From: Candidatus Gastranaerophilales bacterium
GTDB taxonomy: Bacteria > Cyanobacteriota > Vampirovibrionia > Gastranaerophilales > Gastranaerophilaceae
Reading direction: 5' to 3'
Assembly: GCA_944324205.1 (NCBI GenBank)
Contig: CALUVK010000084.1
Span: 1 to 6,721 of the forward strand
DNA: 6,721 nt
A model generated the notes under the pieces. It did no database searches and had not been told where the DNA came from. It worked only from the letters and a program-made list of their open reading frames with translations. Every line of letters begins with the position of its first letter. The first letter of the stretch is position 1. The position numbers and the translations under genes were made by a program. Shown here piece by piece: positions 1 through 6,195 of the stretch.

Positions 1-1454
1 ATAATATCCATCATGCATCTGTGATCAGCCCAGTGTCTTTCTTCCCAAGGCATATCATCATCAAGTTCAGGATATTCTACAGTATAACCGTTAATTCCCG
101 GGAAAGTACCTTCAACAGTCCAACCGTCATAAGTTGAAAGGTGAATAGCACCATTGGCATTAGCTGACATACCGGAAGTACCTGATGCTTCGAACGGTCT
201 TAACGGTGTATTTAACCATACATCAGTACCGCGTTTAAGCATGCCGGACAATTGTAATTCATAGCCCGGTAATACTACAACATTCTTTAATGTATGAGAA
301 CGGTTCAATAACTTGTTGAACATTTCTTTACCCATAACATCATCCGGATGGAATTTACCTGCGAAAATAATCTGAACTTTATTTTCTTCAAGCAGTTTAT
401 TAATTCTATCCTTATCCATTAAGATAAGCCAAGCACGTTTGTAATCAGCAAATCTTCTTGCCCAGGTAATCGTTAATACATCCGGATCAAATCTTTTACC
501 TGCAACATTAGCGATATATTTGAAGAGCTTAACTTTCATTTCACGCTTAGCTGCAAGAAGTTCATCAAACGATTTATCACCGTTCATTCTCTTATCCTGC
601 CAGAAGTGTAAGTTTACAGCATTAGTGATAGCTCTAATCGGGCATCTGCCATCAACCCATTCCCACATCTTGTTAGCAACAAGACCGTGAAGCTGAGAAA
701 CAGCGTTTGCAATTCTTGACATTCTTAATGCTGCAACTGTCAAAGAGAAGTTTTCACCGCCCAATTGAATAGCTCTTTCTCTTGAAGCGCCGGCAAAGAA
801 ACCGCCTTCCAGTAATGTATCAACCCAGTGAACTTCGTTACCGGCTGCAACTGGAGTGTGAGTTGTAAATACGGTTTTCTTTCTGACTTCTTCTAAATTA
901 CCGTTATATTGTCTTAAGAGTTCAAAAGCAGCCGGAAGAGCATGCCCTTCGTTCATATGTACAACATCAAAGTTATATCCTGCAGCTTGAAGTACTCTTA
1001 TACCTGCAATACCAAGAACAGTTTCTTGAGCAATTCTTATTTTTTCATTTCCGTCATAAAGTTTGTGAGAAATGCTCTTAGCCCAGTCACTGTTTCCGTC
1101 AATATCAGTTGTTAACAAGTAAACAGGGCAAGTTCCGAATAATTCAGGGTCTACTCTGAAAGCTTTTACTTTAACTTTTTCGCCGAAAGTATCGACCTCT
1201 ACTGTGATACCTGTATCAACTAAGAAGTCATAATATTTTCTGATATAAGCTACTTCAACGTTGCCAGCATGGTCGATTCTCTGGTCATAATAACCGTATG
1301 ACCACAACATAGTTACACCTACCATCGGCATTTGTAAATAACCGGCAGATAACATATGAGAACCTGCCAAAAATCCTAAACCACCTGAATATGTACTAAG
1401 TGATTGATCCATTGCTATTTCCATTGAGAAATACGCTACGTTTGGTAATGTCAT
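1..1454 (-). CDS. glgP: GT35 alpha-glucan phosphorylase-like protein, short form, C-terminus missing
   Basis: The frame is open for 484 codons from the ATG at 1454 to the window edge, so the C-terminus is absent. AAAAGG lies 10 nt before the start. Seen motifs: YFSMEIAM (8-15), TYSGGLGFLAG (21-31), HMNEGHALP (166-174), FTTHTPVAAGNE (196-207), LHG (255-257), WARRFADYKR (331-340, the phosphate-contacting Arg/Lys region of the family), FAGKFHP (364-370) and DVWLNTP...EASGTSGM (411-429). The N-terminus starts directly at the catalytic domain, without the roughly 100-residue extension of longer bacterial and archaeal homologues, so this is probably the roughly 550-residue type. Classical members are cytoplasmic PLP enzymes that release glucose-1-phosphate from glycogen or maltodextrin. 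Oddity: residue 430, where classical members carry the PLP Schiff-base lysine (GTSGMK or GTSNMK), is Ser (TCA at 165-167). Family membership is very secure; phosphorolysis is not. A non-phosphorolytic glucosyltransferase or a regulatory homologue is possible. Confidence 0.93.
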   Translation of the reverse strand, partial: MTLPNVAYFSMEIAMDQSLSTYSGGLGFLAGSHMLSAGYLQMPMVGVTMLWSYGYYDQRIDHAGNVEVAYIRKYYDFLVDTGITVEVDTFGEKVKVKAFRVDPELFGTCPVYLLTTDIDGNSDWAKSISHKLYDGNEKIRIAQETVLGIAGIRVLQAAGYNFDVVHMNEGHALPAAFELLRQYNGNLEEVRKKTVFTTHTPVAAGNEVHWVDTLLEGGFFAGASRERAIQLGGENFSLTVAALRMSRIANAVSQLHGLVANKMWEWVDGRCPIRAITNAVNLHFWQDKRMNGDKSFDELLAAKREMKVKLFKYIANVAGKRFDPDVLTITWARRFADYKRAWLILMDKDRINKLLEENKVQIIFAGKFHPDDVMGKEMFNKLLNRSHTLKNVVVLPGYELQLSGMLKRGTDVWLNTPLRPFEASGTSGMSANANGAIHLSTYDGWTVEGTFPGINGYTVEYPELDDDMPWEERHWADHRCMMDI

Positions 1455-1491
1455 AATTTTTCAACCTTTTCTAATAATGTGTACTACTAAA

Positions 1492-1505
1492 GGACTAATT
1501 AGTCC
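1492..1505. promoter_or_regulatory. Perfect 14-bp palindrome GGACTAATTAGTCC, candidate operator of glgP
   Basis: GGACTAATTAGTCC is its own reverse complement, with no unpaired centre. It starts 6 nt downstream of the predicted -10 box and ends 37 nt before the glgP ATG, so it would cover the transcription start. With no loop it makes a poor RNA hairpin, and a dimeric DNA-binding protein is the likelier reader. Its GC ends stand out in very AT-rich DNA. No regulator gene is in the window. Confidence 0.45.
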
Positions 1506-1511
1506 ATTCAA

Positions 1512-1542
1512 ATTATATACCAACAACATAATACATAATCAA
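1512..1542 (-). promoter_or_regulatory. Predicted sigma70-type promoter of glgP
   Basis: Reading the minus strand there is TTGATT (1542-1537), then either TATATA (1519-1514, 17-nt spacer) or TATAAT (1517-1512, 19-nt spacer). Transcription would start around 1505, about 50 nt before the glgP ATG, exactly at the palindrome. The region is AT-rich, so chance hexamers are common. The position and spacing support the call. Confidence 0.5.
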
Positions 1543-1556
1543 TATTTTTATCAAAA

Positions 1557-1655
1557 AACTAATTCTAAAAAACTAAATAAAACTCTAAAAGCCAGAATTT
1601 ATAAATATTTCAGATTTGTAAAGAAATGTTACAATATAATACTTTAGAATTAGTT
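1557..1655 (-). repeat. Long-spaced 13-bp inverted repeat downstream of speB, possible weak terminator
   Basis: AACTAATTCTAAA at 1557-1569 is the exact reverse complement of TTTAGAATTAGTT at 1643-1655, with 73 bp between. In the minus-strand transcript leaving speB, the second arm ends in a run of six T (TTAGTTTTTTGA), which resembles an intrinsic terminator with a large loop. The arms have only two G/C pairs, so the stem would be weak. A smaller dyad, TTGTAA (1616-1621) and TTACAA (1629-1634), sits inside the loop. No better speB terminator was found before the glgP promoter. Confidence 0.3.
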
Positions 1656-1672
1656 CTATATAATTATCCATA

Positions 1673-2512
1673 TTAACTTATTGTCATCAATAGCTCTCGG
1701 ATAACTTTTGTTGCAACAGCAGTTGAAACTCCGCTTGCATCATAATCCGGCGCTAGTTCTACAACATCTGCGCCTATAATATTAAATTTTGACAAATGTT
1801 TAAACCATTTGACTAGTTCATTAAAATTCATCCCGCCTGCTTCCGGAGTTCCTGTGCCCGGCATAATTGATGTATCTAAAACATCTAAATCCACAGTTAT
1901 AAAAATATTTTTATCCTTAAATATATCTAATTCATTAGTATTGTGAAGCAGCGTATTATATTGCTTCATAAGTTCAAATTCTTCTTTCATGCCAGAGCGA
2001 ATACCTATTTGTTTAATATTCTCAAAACCTATTATATTTCCGCAATGTCTTATAACAGCTGAATGAGAAAGTGCTTCCCCTAAATATTCTTCTCTTAAAT
2101 CAGTATGCGCATCAAAATGCACAATAGCAAGATTGTCATAATATTTTGATATTGCTTGAATTTCGGGAAGAGTTACCAAATGTTCTCCCCCGACTCCAAA
2201 AACTTTTTTTCCGTCTTTATAAATTTCTTCTACATTTCTTTTAATTAATTCAAGAGATTTGACAGTATTACCTAGCGGAAACTCCAGATCACCTGCATCA
2301 TGGAAATTGCAATCATTTAAATGTTTATCAAAATATGGAGAATATTCTTCTAACCCCCAGCTGGCAAGCCTTATTTGTTCCGGAGCAAATCTAGAACCTG
2401 AACGATATGAAACAGTACCGTCAAAAGGCATACCAAGCATGACTATTTCTGCACTCTCGTATTTTTCATTCTGTCCCATCCAGTTTCTATCTAAAAAAGG
2501 TCCTGATAACAT
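1673..2512 (-). CDS. speB: Agmatinase (ureohydrolase family)
   Basis: The 279-residue protein has the full arginase/agmatinase signature: GGEH (108-111), HFDAHTD (132-138), SH (149-150), TVDLDVLD (206-213), PGTGTPEAGG (218-227) and VVELAPDYD (250-258). Predicted ligands of the two-manganese centre are H111, D134, H136, D138, D208 and D210, all present; E253 fits the conserved substrate-side glutamate. Family members hydrolyse agmatine to putrescine and urea in the cytoplasm. The length and the PGTGTPE motif favour agmatinase over arginase or formimidoylglutamase, though substrate cannot be fixed from motifs alone. The first motif reads GGEH where GGDH is commonest. The start is chosen because AAGGAG sits 6 nt upstream. 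It is divergent from the GH77 gene, and no arginine decarboxylase or spermidine synthase gene is adjacent. Confidence 0.92.
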   Translation of the reverse strand: MLSGPFLDRNWMGQNEKYESAEIVMLGMPFDGTVSYRSGSRFAPEQIRLASWGLEEYSPYFDKHLNDCNFHDAGDLEFPLGNTVKSLELIKRNVEEIYKDGKKVFGVGGEHLVTLPEIQAISKYYDNLAIVHFDAHTDLREEYLGEALSHSAVIRHCGNIIGFENIKQIGIRSGMKEEFELMKQYNTLLHNTNELDIFKDKNIFITVDLDVLDTSIMPGTGTPEAGGMNFNELVKWFKHLSKFNIIGADVVELAPDYDASGVSTAVATKVIRELLMTIS

Positions 2513-2592
2513 AATTTTCTCCTTATTTTTTAAAAATATTATATAATAAACAAAATTCTTGATTTGTAACTTTTTTATTATAAAATTCTATT
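2513..2592. promoter_or_regulatory. Divergent promoter region between speB and the GH77 gene
   Basis: This 80-bp A+T-rich spacer must carry promoters in both directions. For speB, a minus-strand TATAAT (2543-2538) is about 26 nt before the ATG, with no good -35 box. For the GH77 gene, TTGATT (2559-2564) and TAAAAT (2581-2586) are 16 nt apart and would start transcription at about 2593, the A of the ATG itself. A second plus-strand TATAAT (2542-2547) would leave a leader of about 39 nt without a Shine-Dalgarno sequence. The overlap suggests mutual influence of the two genes, but no obvious operator is seen. Confidence 0.45.
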
Positions 2593-4419
2593 ATGGATGT
2601 GTGTGTTAAAAGTACTGGTCTTTCTTTTGGTAAAGCTTTGCCTGCTTGTAAAAAACAAGGTTTTGCTAAAACACTTAATGATGCCAAAAAAGTACTTGGT
2701 ATAAATAATGGATTATCTTTGCTCAAATTAGACAGTGCAGCATTTCCTCAAACAGCAGATAAAGATACAGGTATTGGAAAGCTTAATTCTCAAAAGGCTC
2801 TGGACTGTATTAAATTTCTAACTTTTTATACTGGAACAAAAGCTGCAAAAATATTTCCGTTTGGTCAGCAGACCAAGATTCAGGATAATTATTATTGTCC
2901 CTACAATAAGACAGCAATGACAATAGGAGAAGAAAGTATTAATCTTTTTAATCTGACAGATAAAAATAAATATGGCAATATATTGACGGAAGAAGATATT
3001 AAACCGTTTGTAATTAACAAAGAACAAGCAGAAATAAATTTTGAAAATGAACTGGGTACAAATGAAAATTATCTTATTTTAAAACCGCTAAAAACAGCCT
3101 TTGAAAATTTCAAGAAACATCTCTCCAAACCGGAATTAGAAATTGAATTTGAAAATTATAAAAAAAAGCCGATTGTAAAAGAAAATTATACCCGTCTTGC
3201 TCTTTATCCGTTTTTAAAAGATATTGAACCAGATTTATTCATAAATTTTGAAAAATCAAAGAAGAATCAAACAAAGTTTAAGCAATATCAGGAACAATTT
3301 AAAAATGAAATAGAATTTTTTAAATTTAGACAATTTATTGCCGAAAAAGAGCATTTTGATGCAAAAAGAAAAATAAATGCAGAAGGTATAAAACTTTTTG
3401 GAGATTGTTTAATAGGTTTTTCAAAGCAAGAAGTTTGGGCTTATCCGGATGCGTTTTCCGGCTCTGTCGGTTGGGATTTGCCAGCTTTAAAAGCAAAAGA
3501 ACTGTTGAATAAAAAACATTTTTTATTTAAACAATCAACTGCAAATAAAATGTTTAACGATAAAATTACTTTTTACTTAGAACATTTTGACGGAATAAGA
3601 TTTGATGTAGGCTGGTGGTATGCAATTGCAAGAATTGAAAAAGATAACATAGTAACAGAATATGATTTTAAACACAGAGTTTTTGATTACATTGAAAAAC
3701 AAGCAAAAAAAATTAAGGGACGGAATTTCGATAAGAAAAATTTAATATATGAAATGGACGGTTTCCCTCATCTGTTTTATTGGAATAAAAAACCGATAGC
3801 TCCCCTGGAAAATATTAAAAACATTGTAAATGTATTAACTACAGAATATGAACATCGCAGAAACGAATTTGAAATTGATGGCTGGGGATATCCTGCTTTT
3901 TTTAAGCATAATGGTTTGAGCGAAGACGAATTAATTATAGGAACTAATAACCATGATGGCGAAAATTTGCGTATTTTAGCAGAAGCTCCAGAAAATGAAA
4001 CAAAACGTAAAAATTCAATCCCCGTTCTATCATATGTATTAAGAATACCAAGAAAGCAATTAGAGGATTCTAAAGAGTTTATAAAAGCTAAATTCGCTGA
4101 ATTATATACAACAAAAAATCAATTTTTATTTTTTGTCGATGTATTAGGAGCAGATAAAAATATTGATGACCAGACAACAAATAGCAAAAATTTTCGATTT
4201 CGTATAGACAGAGATTTTGAAACCCAATACCATACCGCCTTGCAAGAAGGCAGAGGATTTAATATTATGGAAGCTTTAGGAACAGTTTTAAAATCACGGC
4301 GTTTAAATGAAGAACATCCGGATTTGTATAAAGATGTTTTGTATTTTGCTAATTATTTAAGACAGCCTGGAGCAAAGACAGAAGCTGATGCTAATAAAGA
4401 ATTTGCAGCAACAATTTAA
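2593..4419 (+). CDS. malQ: Divergent GH77 4-alpha-glucanotransferase (amylomaltase-like)
   Basis: This 608-residue protein resembles amylomaltase (disproportionating enzyme), which moves glucan segments between maltodextrins in the cytoplasm. Matching blocks are: GIGKL (60-64) and IFPFGQ...YCPY (87-104), like the usual GIGDLG and LPLGPT...SPY; RQFIAEKEHFD (246-256); GIKLFGDCLIGFS (265-277), like GIxIxGDxPIxV; DGIRFDVGW (333-341); YEMDG (386-390); GTNNHDG (450-456); and NFRFRI (533-538), like NWRWR. These give the GH77 triad as D338 (nucleophile), E387 (acid/base) and D455. It is about 100 residues longer than typical amylomaltases; the extra length lies mainly in a novel N-terminal segment of about 55 residues and a Lys/Glu-rich stretch around 120-245. 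The start is fixed by an in-frame TAA at 2581, but no Shine-Dalgarno sequence precedes it, so translation may be leaderless. A phosphorylase homologue nearby supports a role in glycogen metabolism. Family good, exact activity inferred. Confidence 0.82.
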   Translation: MDVCVKSTGLSFGKALPACKKQGFAKTLNDAKKVLGINNGLSLLKLDSAAFPQTADKDTGIGKLNSQKALDCIKFLTFYTGTKAAKIFPFGQQTKIQDNYYCPYNKTAMTIGEESINLFNLTDKNKYGNILTEEDIKPFVINKEQAEINFENELGTNENYLILKPLKTAFENFKKHLSKPELEIEFENYKKKPIVKENYTRLALYPFLKDIEPDLFINFEKSKKNQTKFKQYQEQFKNEIEFFKFRQFIAEKEHFDAKRKINAEGIKLFGDCLIGFSKQEVWAYPDAFSGSVGWDLPALKAKELLNKKHFLFKQSTANKMFNDKITFYLEHFDGIRFDVGWWYAIARIEKDNIVTEYDFKHRVFDYIEKQAKKIKGRNFDKKNLIYEMDGFPHLFYWNKKPIAPLENIKNIVNVLTTEYEHRRNEFEIDGWGYPAFFKHNGLSEDELIIGTNNHDGENLRILAEAPENETKRKNSIPVLSYVLRIPRKQLEDSKEFIKAKFAELYTTKNQFLFFVDVLGADKNIDDQTTNSKNFRFRIDRDFETQYHTALQEGRGFNIMEALGTVLKSRRLNEEHPDLYKDVLYFANYLRQPGAKTEADANKEFAATI

Positions 4420-4430
4420 GTCATTATTCA

Positions 4431-4443
4431 GTATTAACAATAC
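4431..4443. repeat. Small dyad GTATT-aac-AATAC after the GH77 gene
   Basis: A perfect 5-bp inverted repeat with a 3-nt loop lies 12 nt after the GH77 stop codon. It is followed by AAAAGG, not a T-run, so it does not look like an intrinsic terminator. No clear terminator is seen for the GH77 gene, so read-through into murA is possible. Confidence 0.2.
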
Positions 4444-4486
4444 AAAAGGATTTATCGAGGAATTCCGACATGAACATCTTTACATT

Positions 4487-4513
4487 TTGTCATACTAATT
4501 GTATGATTATAAT
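4487..4513 (+). promoter_or_regulatory. Possible promoter of murA
   Basis: TTGTCA (4487-4492) and a perfect TATAAT (4508-4513) are 15 nt apart, shorter than ideal. A start about 7 nt downstream would fall inside the GGAGG ribosome site (4519-4523), leaving a very short leader. Either transcription starts a few bases earlier, or the real murA promoter is further upstream and this is a chance match. Confidence 0.3.
4490..4506. promoter_or_regulatory. Dyad TCATAC-taatt-GTATGA upstream of murA, candidate operator
   Basis: Perfect 6-bp arms flank a 5-nt centre. The site ends just before a TATAAT (4508-4513), so a bound dimer would sit between the -35 and -10 positions of that promoter. Its centre (ACTAATT) is shared with the glgP palindrome at 1492-1505, which could be chance in AT-rich DNA. 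Confidence 0.3.
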
Positions 4514-4518
4514 AGATT

Positions 4519-4523
4519 GGAGG
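4519..4523 (+). promoter_or_regulatory. Shine-Dalgarno GGAGG that fixes the TTG start of murA
   Basis: GGAGG is followed by AATT and then TTG at 4528. An in-frame TAG at 4513-4515 excludes any longer start, and the protein from TTG begins exactly where MurA homologues begin, so TTG is the initiator. Confidence 0.85.
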
Positions 4524-4527
4524 AATT

Positions 4528-5868
4528 TTGGCAGAGAAATTCAAAATACAAGGTGGAGAGACTCTTAAGGGTGAAGTTTCAATAGGCGGAGCCAAAAATT
4601 CTGTCCTTAAGCTCCTTGCGGCCAGTATTCTTGTCAAAGGCAAAACAAAAATTTATAATGTACCCCGGCTTACAGATGTTGATATAATGCTTAATGTGCT
4701 TTCAGATTTGGGAGCTTCATATATATACGATAAACAAGAGAAGTCTGTCGAAGTTGATGCTTCCAATATAACTTCAATTACTGCAAAATATGAACTTGTA
4801 AGCAAAATGAGAGCTTCTTTTATAATATTAGGTGCATTAATGTCTCGCTGCAGAGAAGCTATTGTTGCCTTGCCTGGAGGATGCGCAATTGGAGAAAGAA
4901 GAGTTGATTTCCATATAAAAGGTTTAGAAGCATTAGGCGCCAAAATTAAAATTGAAAATGGTTATGTACATGCAAAAGCTTCCAAATTAACAGGGACTGA
5001 TATATATCTTGATATCCCATCTGTAGGTGCCACTGAGAACCTTATGCTGGCAGCAGTTTTGGCAGATGGAGCAACAAGAATTCAAAATGCGGCGCAAGAG
5101 CCGGAAATAGTCGATTTAGCGAACTTTTTAAATACAATAGGTGCAGATATTTCAGGAGCCGGAACTTCAGAAATTCTTATCAACGGCGTAAAAGCTGAGA
5201 GCTTACATGCTGCAGAATACACAACTATCCCTGATAGAATTGAAGCCGGTACATTTATGGCTGCGGTTGTTGCAACCAGAGGAAAAGCTATTATTAGAAA
5301 TGTTTATCCGGCGCATTTAACGTTCTTTAATGACAAATTAATAAAAATGGGAGCTAATATTAAATTAGTAGAACCTACTACTATTGAAGTCAGTTGTAAA
5401 AACCGTTTAAATTCAATCAATTTTGTTACTCAGCCATATCCGGGCTTCCCGACAGATTTGCAGGCAATTGCAATGACACTTTTGACAACTGCAAACGGAG
5501 TCGGAATAATTACGGAGAGTTTATACGAGAATCGTTTTATGCAAGTTCCTGATTTAAGAAGAATGGGCGCTGATATACATCAGGATCGTAATCATGCAAT
5601 TATTAAAGGTGTTAAAAATCTTACAGGTGCAATTGTTGCTGCAAGTGATTTGAGGGCAGGAGCAGCTCTTGTTATTGCCGGACTTATGGCGCAGGGGGAA
5701 ACCATTGTTGAAAAGCTGCATCATATAGACAGAGGTTATGAAGAATTTGAATATAAAATACAAAAACTTGGTGGTAAAATCTGCAGATACGATGAGATAG
5801 CCGGTAATTTAAATCAGTCAGCTGTACTAAATAAAGAAAAGGGGGTAATTAATGAGTCCCGCATATAA
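4528..5868 (+). CDS. murA: UDP-N-acetylglucosamine 1-carboxyvinyltransferase
   Basis: MurA transfers enolpyruvate from phosphoenolpyruvate to the 3'-hydroxyl of UDP-GlcNAc, the first committed step of peptidoglycan synthesis, in the cytoplasm. Signatures are clear: GAKNSVLKLLAAS (21-33) with K23/N24, LPGGCAIGERRVDFH (115-129) with the PEP-binding catalytic Cys119 and R124, SVGATENLMLAA (165-176), DRIEAGTF (236-243), YPGFPTDLQA (304-313) with D310, and DLRAGAALV (374-382) with R376. Cys119 means the fosfomycin-target form, not the Asp variant. The start is TTG, read as Met. At 446 residues it is about 25 longer than the 419-residue E. coli enzyme; the extra residues form a tail after KICRYDE, whose last codons overlap the next gene by 17 bp. 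No other peptidoglycan gene is adjacent in this window. Confidence 0.97.
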   Translation: MAEKFKIQGGETLKGEVSIGGAKNSVLKLLAASILVKGKTKIYNVPRLTDVDIMLNVLSDLGASYIYDKQEKSVEVDASNITSITAKYELVSKMRASFIILGALMSRCREAIVALPGGCAIGERRVDFHIKGLEALGAKIKIENGYVHAKASKLTGTDIYLDIPSVGATENLMLAAVLADGATRIQNAAQEPEIVDLANFLNTIGADISGAGTSEILINGVKAESLHAAEYTTIPDRIEAGTFMAAVVATRGKAIIRNVYPAHLTFFNDKLIKMGANIKLVEPTTIEVSCKNRLNSINFVTQPYPGFPTDLQAIAMTLLTTANGVGIITESLYENRFMQVPDLRRMGADIHQDRNHAIIKGVKNLTGAIVAASDLRAGAALVIAGLMAQGETIVEKLHHIDRGYEEFEYKIQKLGGKICRYDEIAGNLNQSAVLNKEKGVINESRI

Positions 5869-6184
5869 AAGATGGTATGATCATGACCCTAAACTTTTAG
5901 AAGTTATTGAATTATTGAAGAACTATCAGAATGAACTCAGAGAGCATGCTGTGGTTTTTCTTGATAAACTTGAACAAAAAGTTTCTAAAGAAGCTTTAGA
6001 TAGATTTTATGATCTTGTAAAACCCGTAAATGGTAATAGATGGTACGACAAAGATCCAATTATATCCAAAACCGTTGAAATTTTGCGTGTCGTTCCCCCG
6101 GAAGTTCAGAACGCCTGTGCTGAAAGATTTATTTCTGCATTAAAAGAAATGGGTATTGAATACGAAAGCCCTAATCGCAGCTAA
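5852..6184 (+). CDS. Conserved-looking hypothetical protein with two RWYDxDP repeats
   Basis: I do not recognise a characterised family. The 110-residue protein consists of two related units starting at residues 7 (RWYDHDPKLLEVIELLKN) and 63 (RWYDKDPIISKTVEILRV), offset by 56. After the motif, each unit continues as a probable amphipathic helix pair; aligned identical positions include R, W, Y, D, D, P, then E20/E76, L22/L78 and E28/E84. The linker (about 44-60) also looks helical. There is no signal peptide, membrane segment, cysteine pair or obvious catalytic motif, so a small soluble helical, perhaps protein-binding, protein is inferred. AAAAGGGGG (5837-5845) lies 6 nt before the ATG, inside murA, and the genes overlap by 17 bp, so they are probably co-transcribed and translationally coupled. 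That context hints at, but does not prove, a cell-envelope link. Confidence 0.82.
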   Translation: MSPAYKRWYDHDPKLLEVIELLKNYQNELREHAVVFLDKLEQKVSKEALDRFYDLVKPVNGNRWYDKDPIISKTVEILRVVPPEVQNACAERFISALKEMGIEYESPNRS

Positions 6185-6195
6185 AAAAATTTTAT

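Noticed and set aside
1616..1640. Plus-strand TTGTAA/TATAAT pair downstream of speB
   Set aside because: The spacer is only 13 nt and the promoter would read antisense into speB. In such AT-rich DNA a TATAAT by chance is expected.
2259..2546. Open frame on the plus strand opposite speB
   Set aside because: It is antisense to a gene with complete catalytic motifs, and its translation shows no recognisable domain. It is a shadow frame.
2523..2726. Open frame on the minus strand across the divergent promoter and malQ start
   Set aside because: It would cover both promoters and the N-terminus of the GH77 gene, and it has no recognisable motif.
2593..2760. Possibility that the GH77 gene starts further downstream at residue 108 (next Met)
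   Set aside because: That would remove the GIGKL and IFPFGQ...YCPY blocks that match the GH77 N-terminal barrel, so the ATG at 2593 is kept.
4653..4943. Minus-strand open frame inside murA
   Set aside because: It is antisense to strongly conserved MurA residues and has no domain or plausible context.
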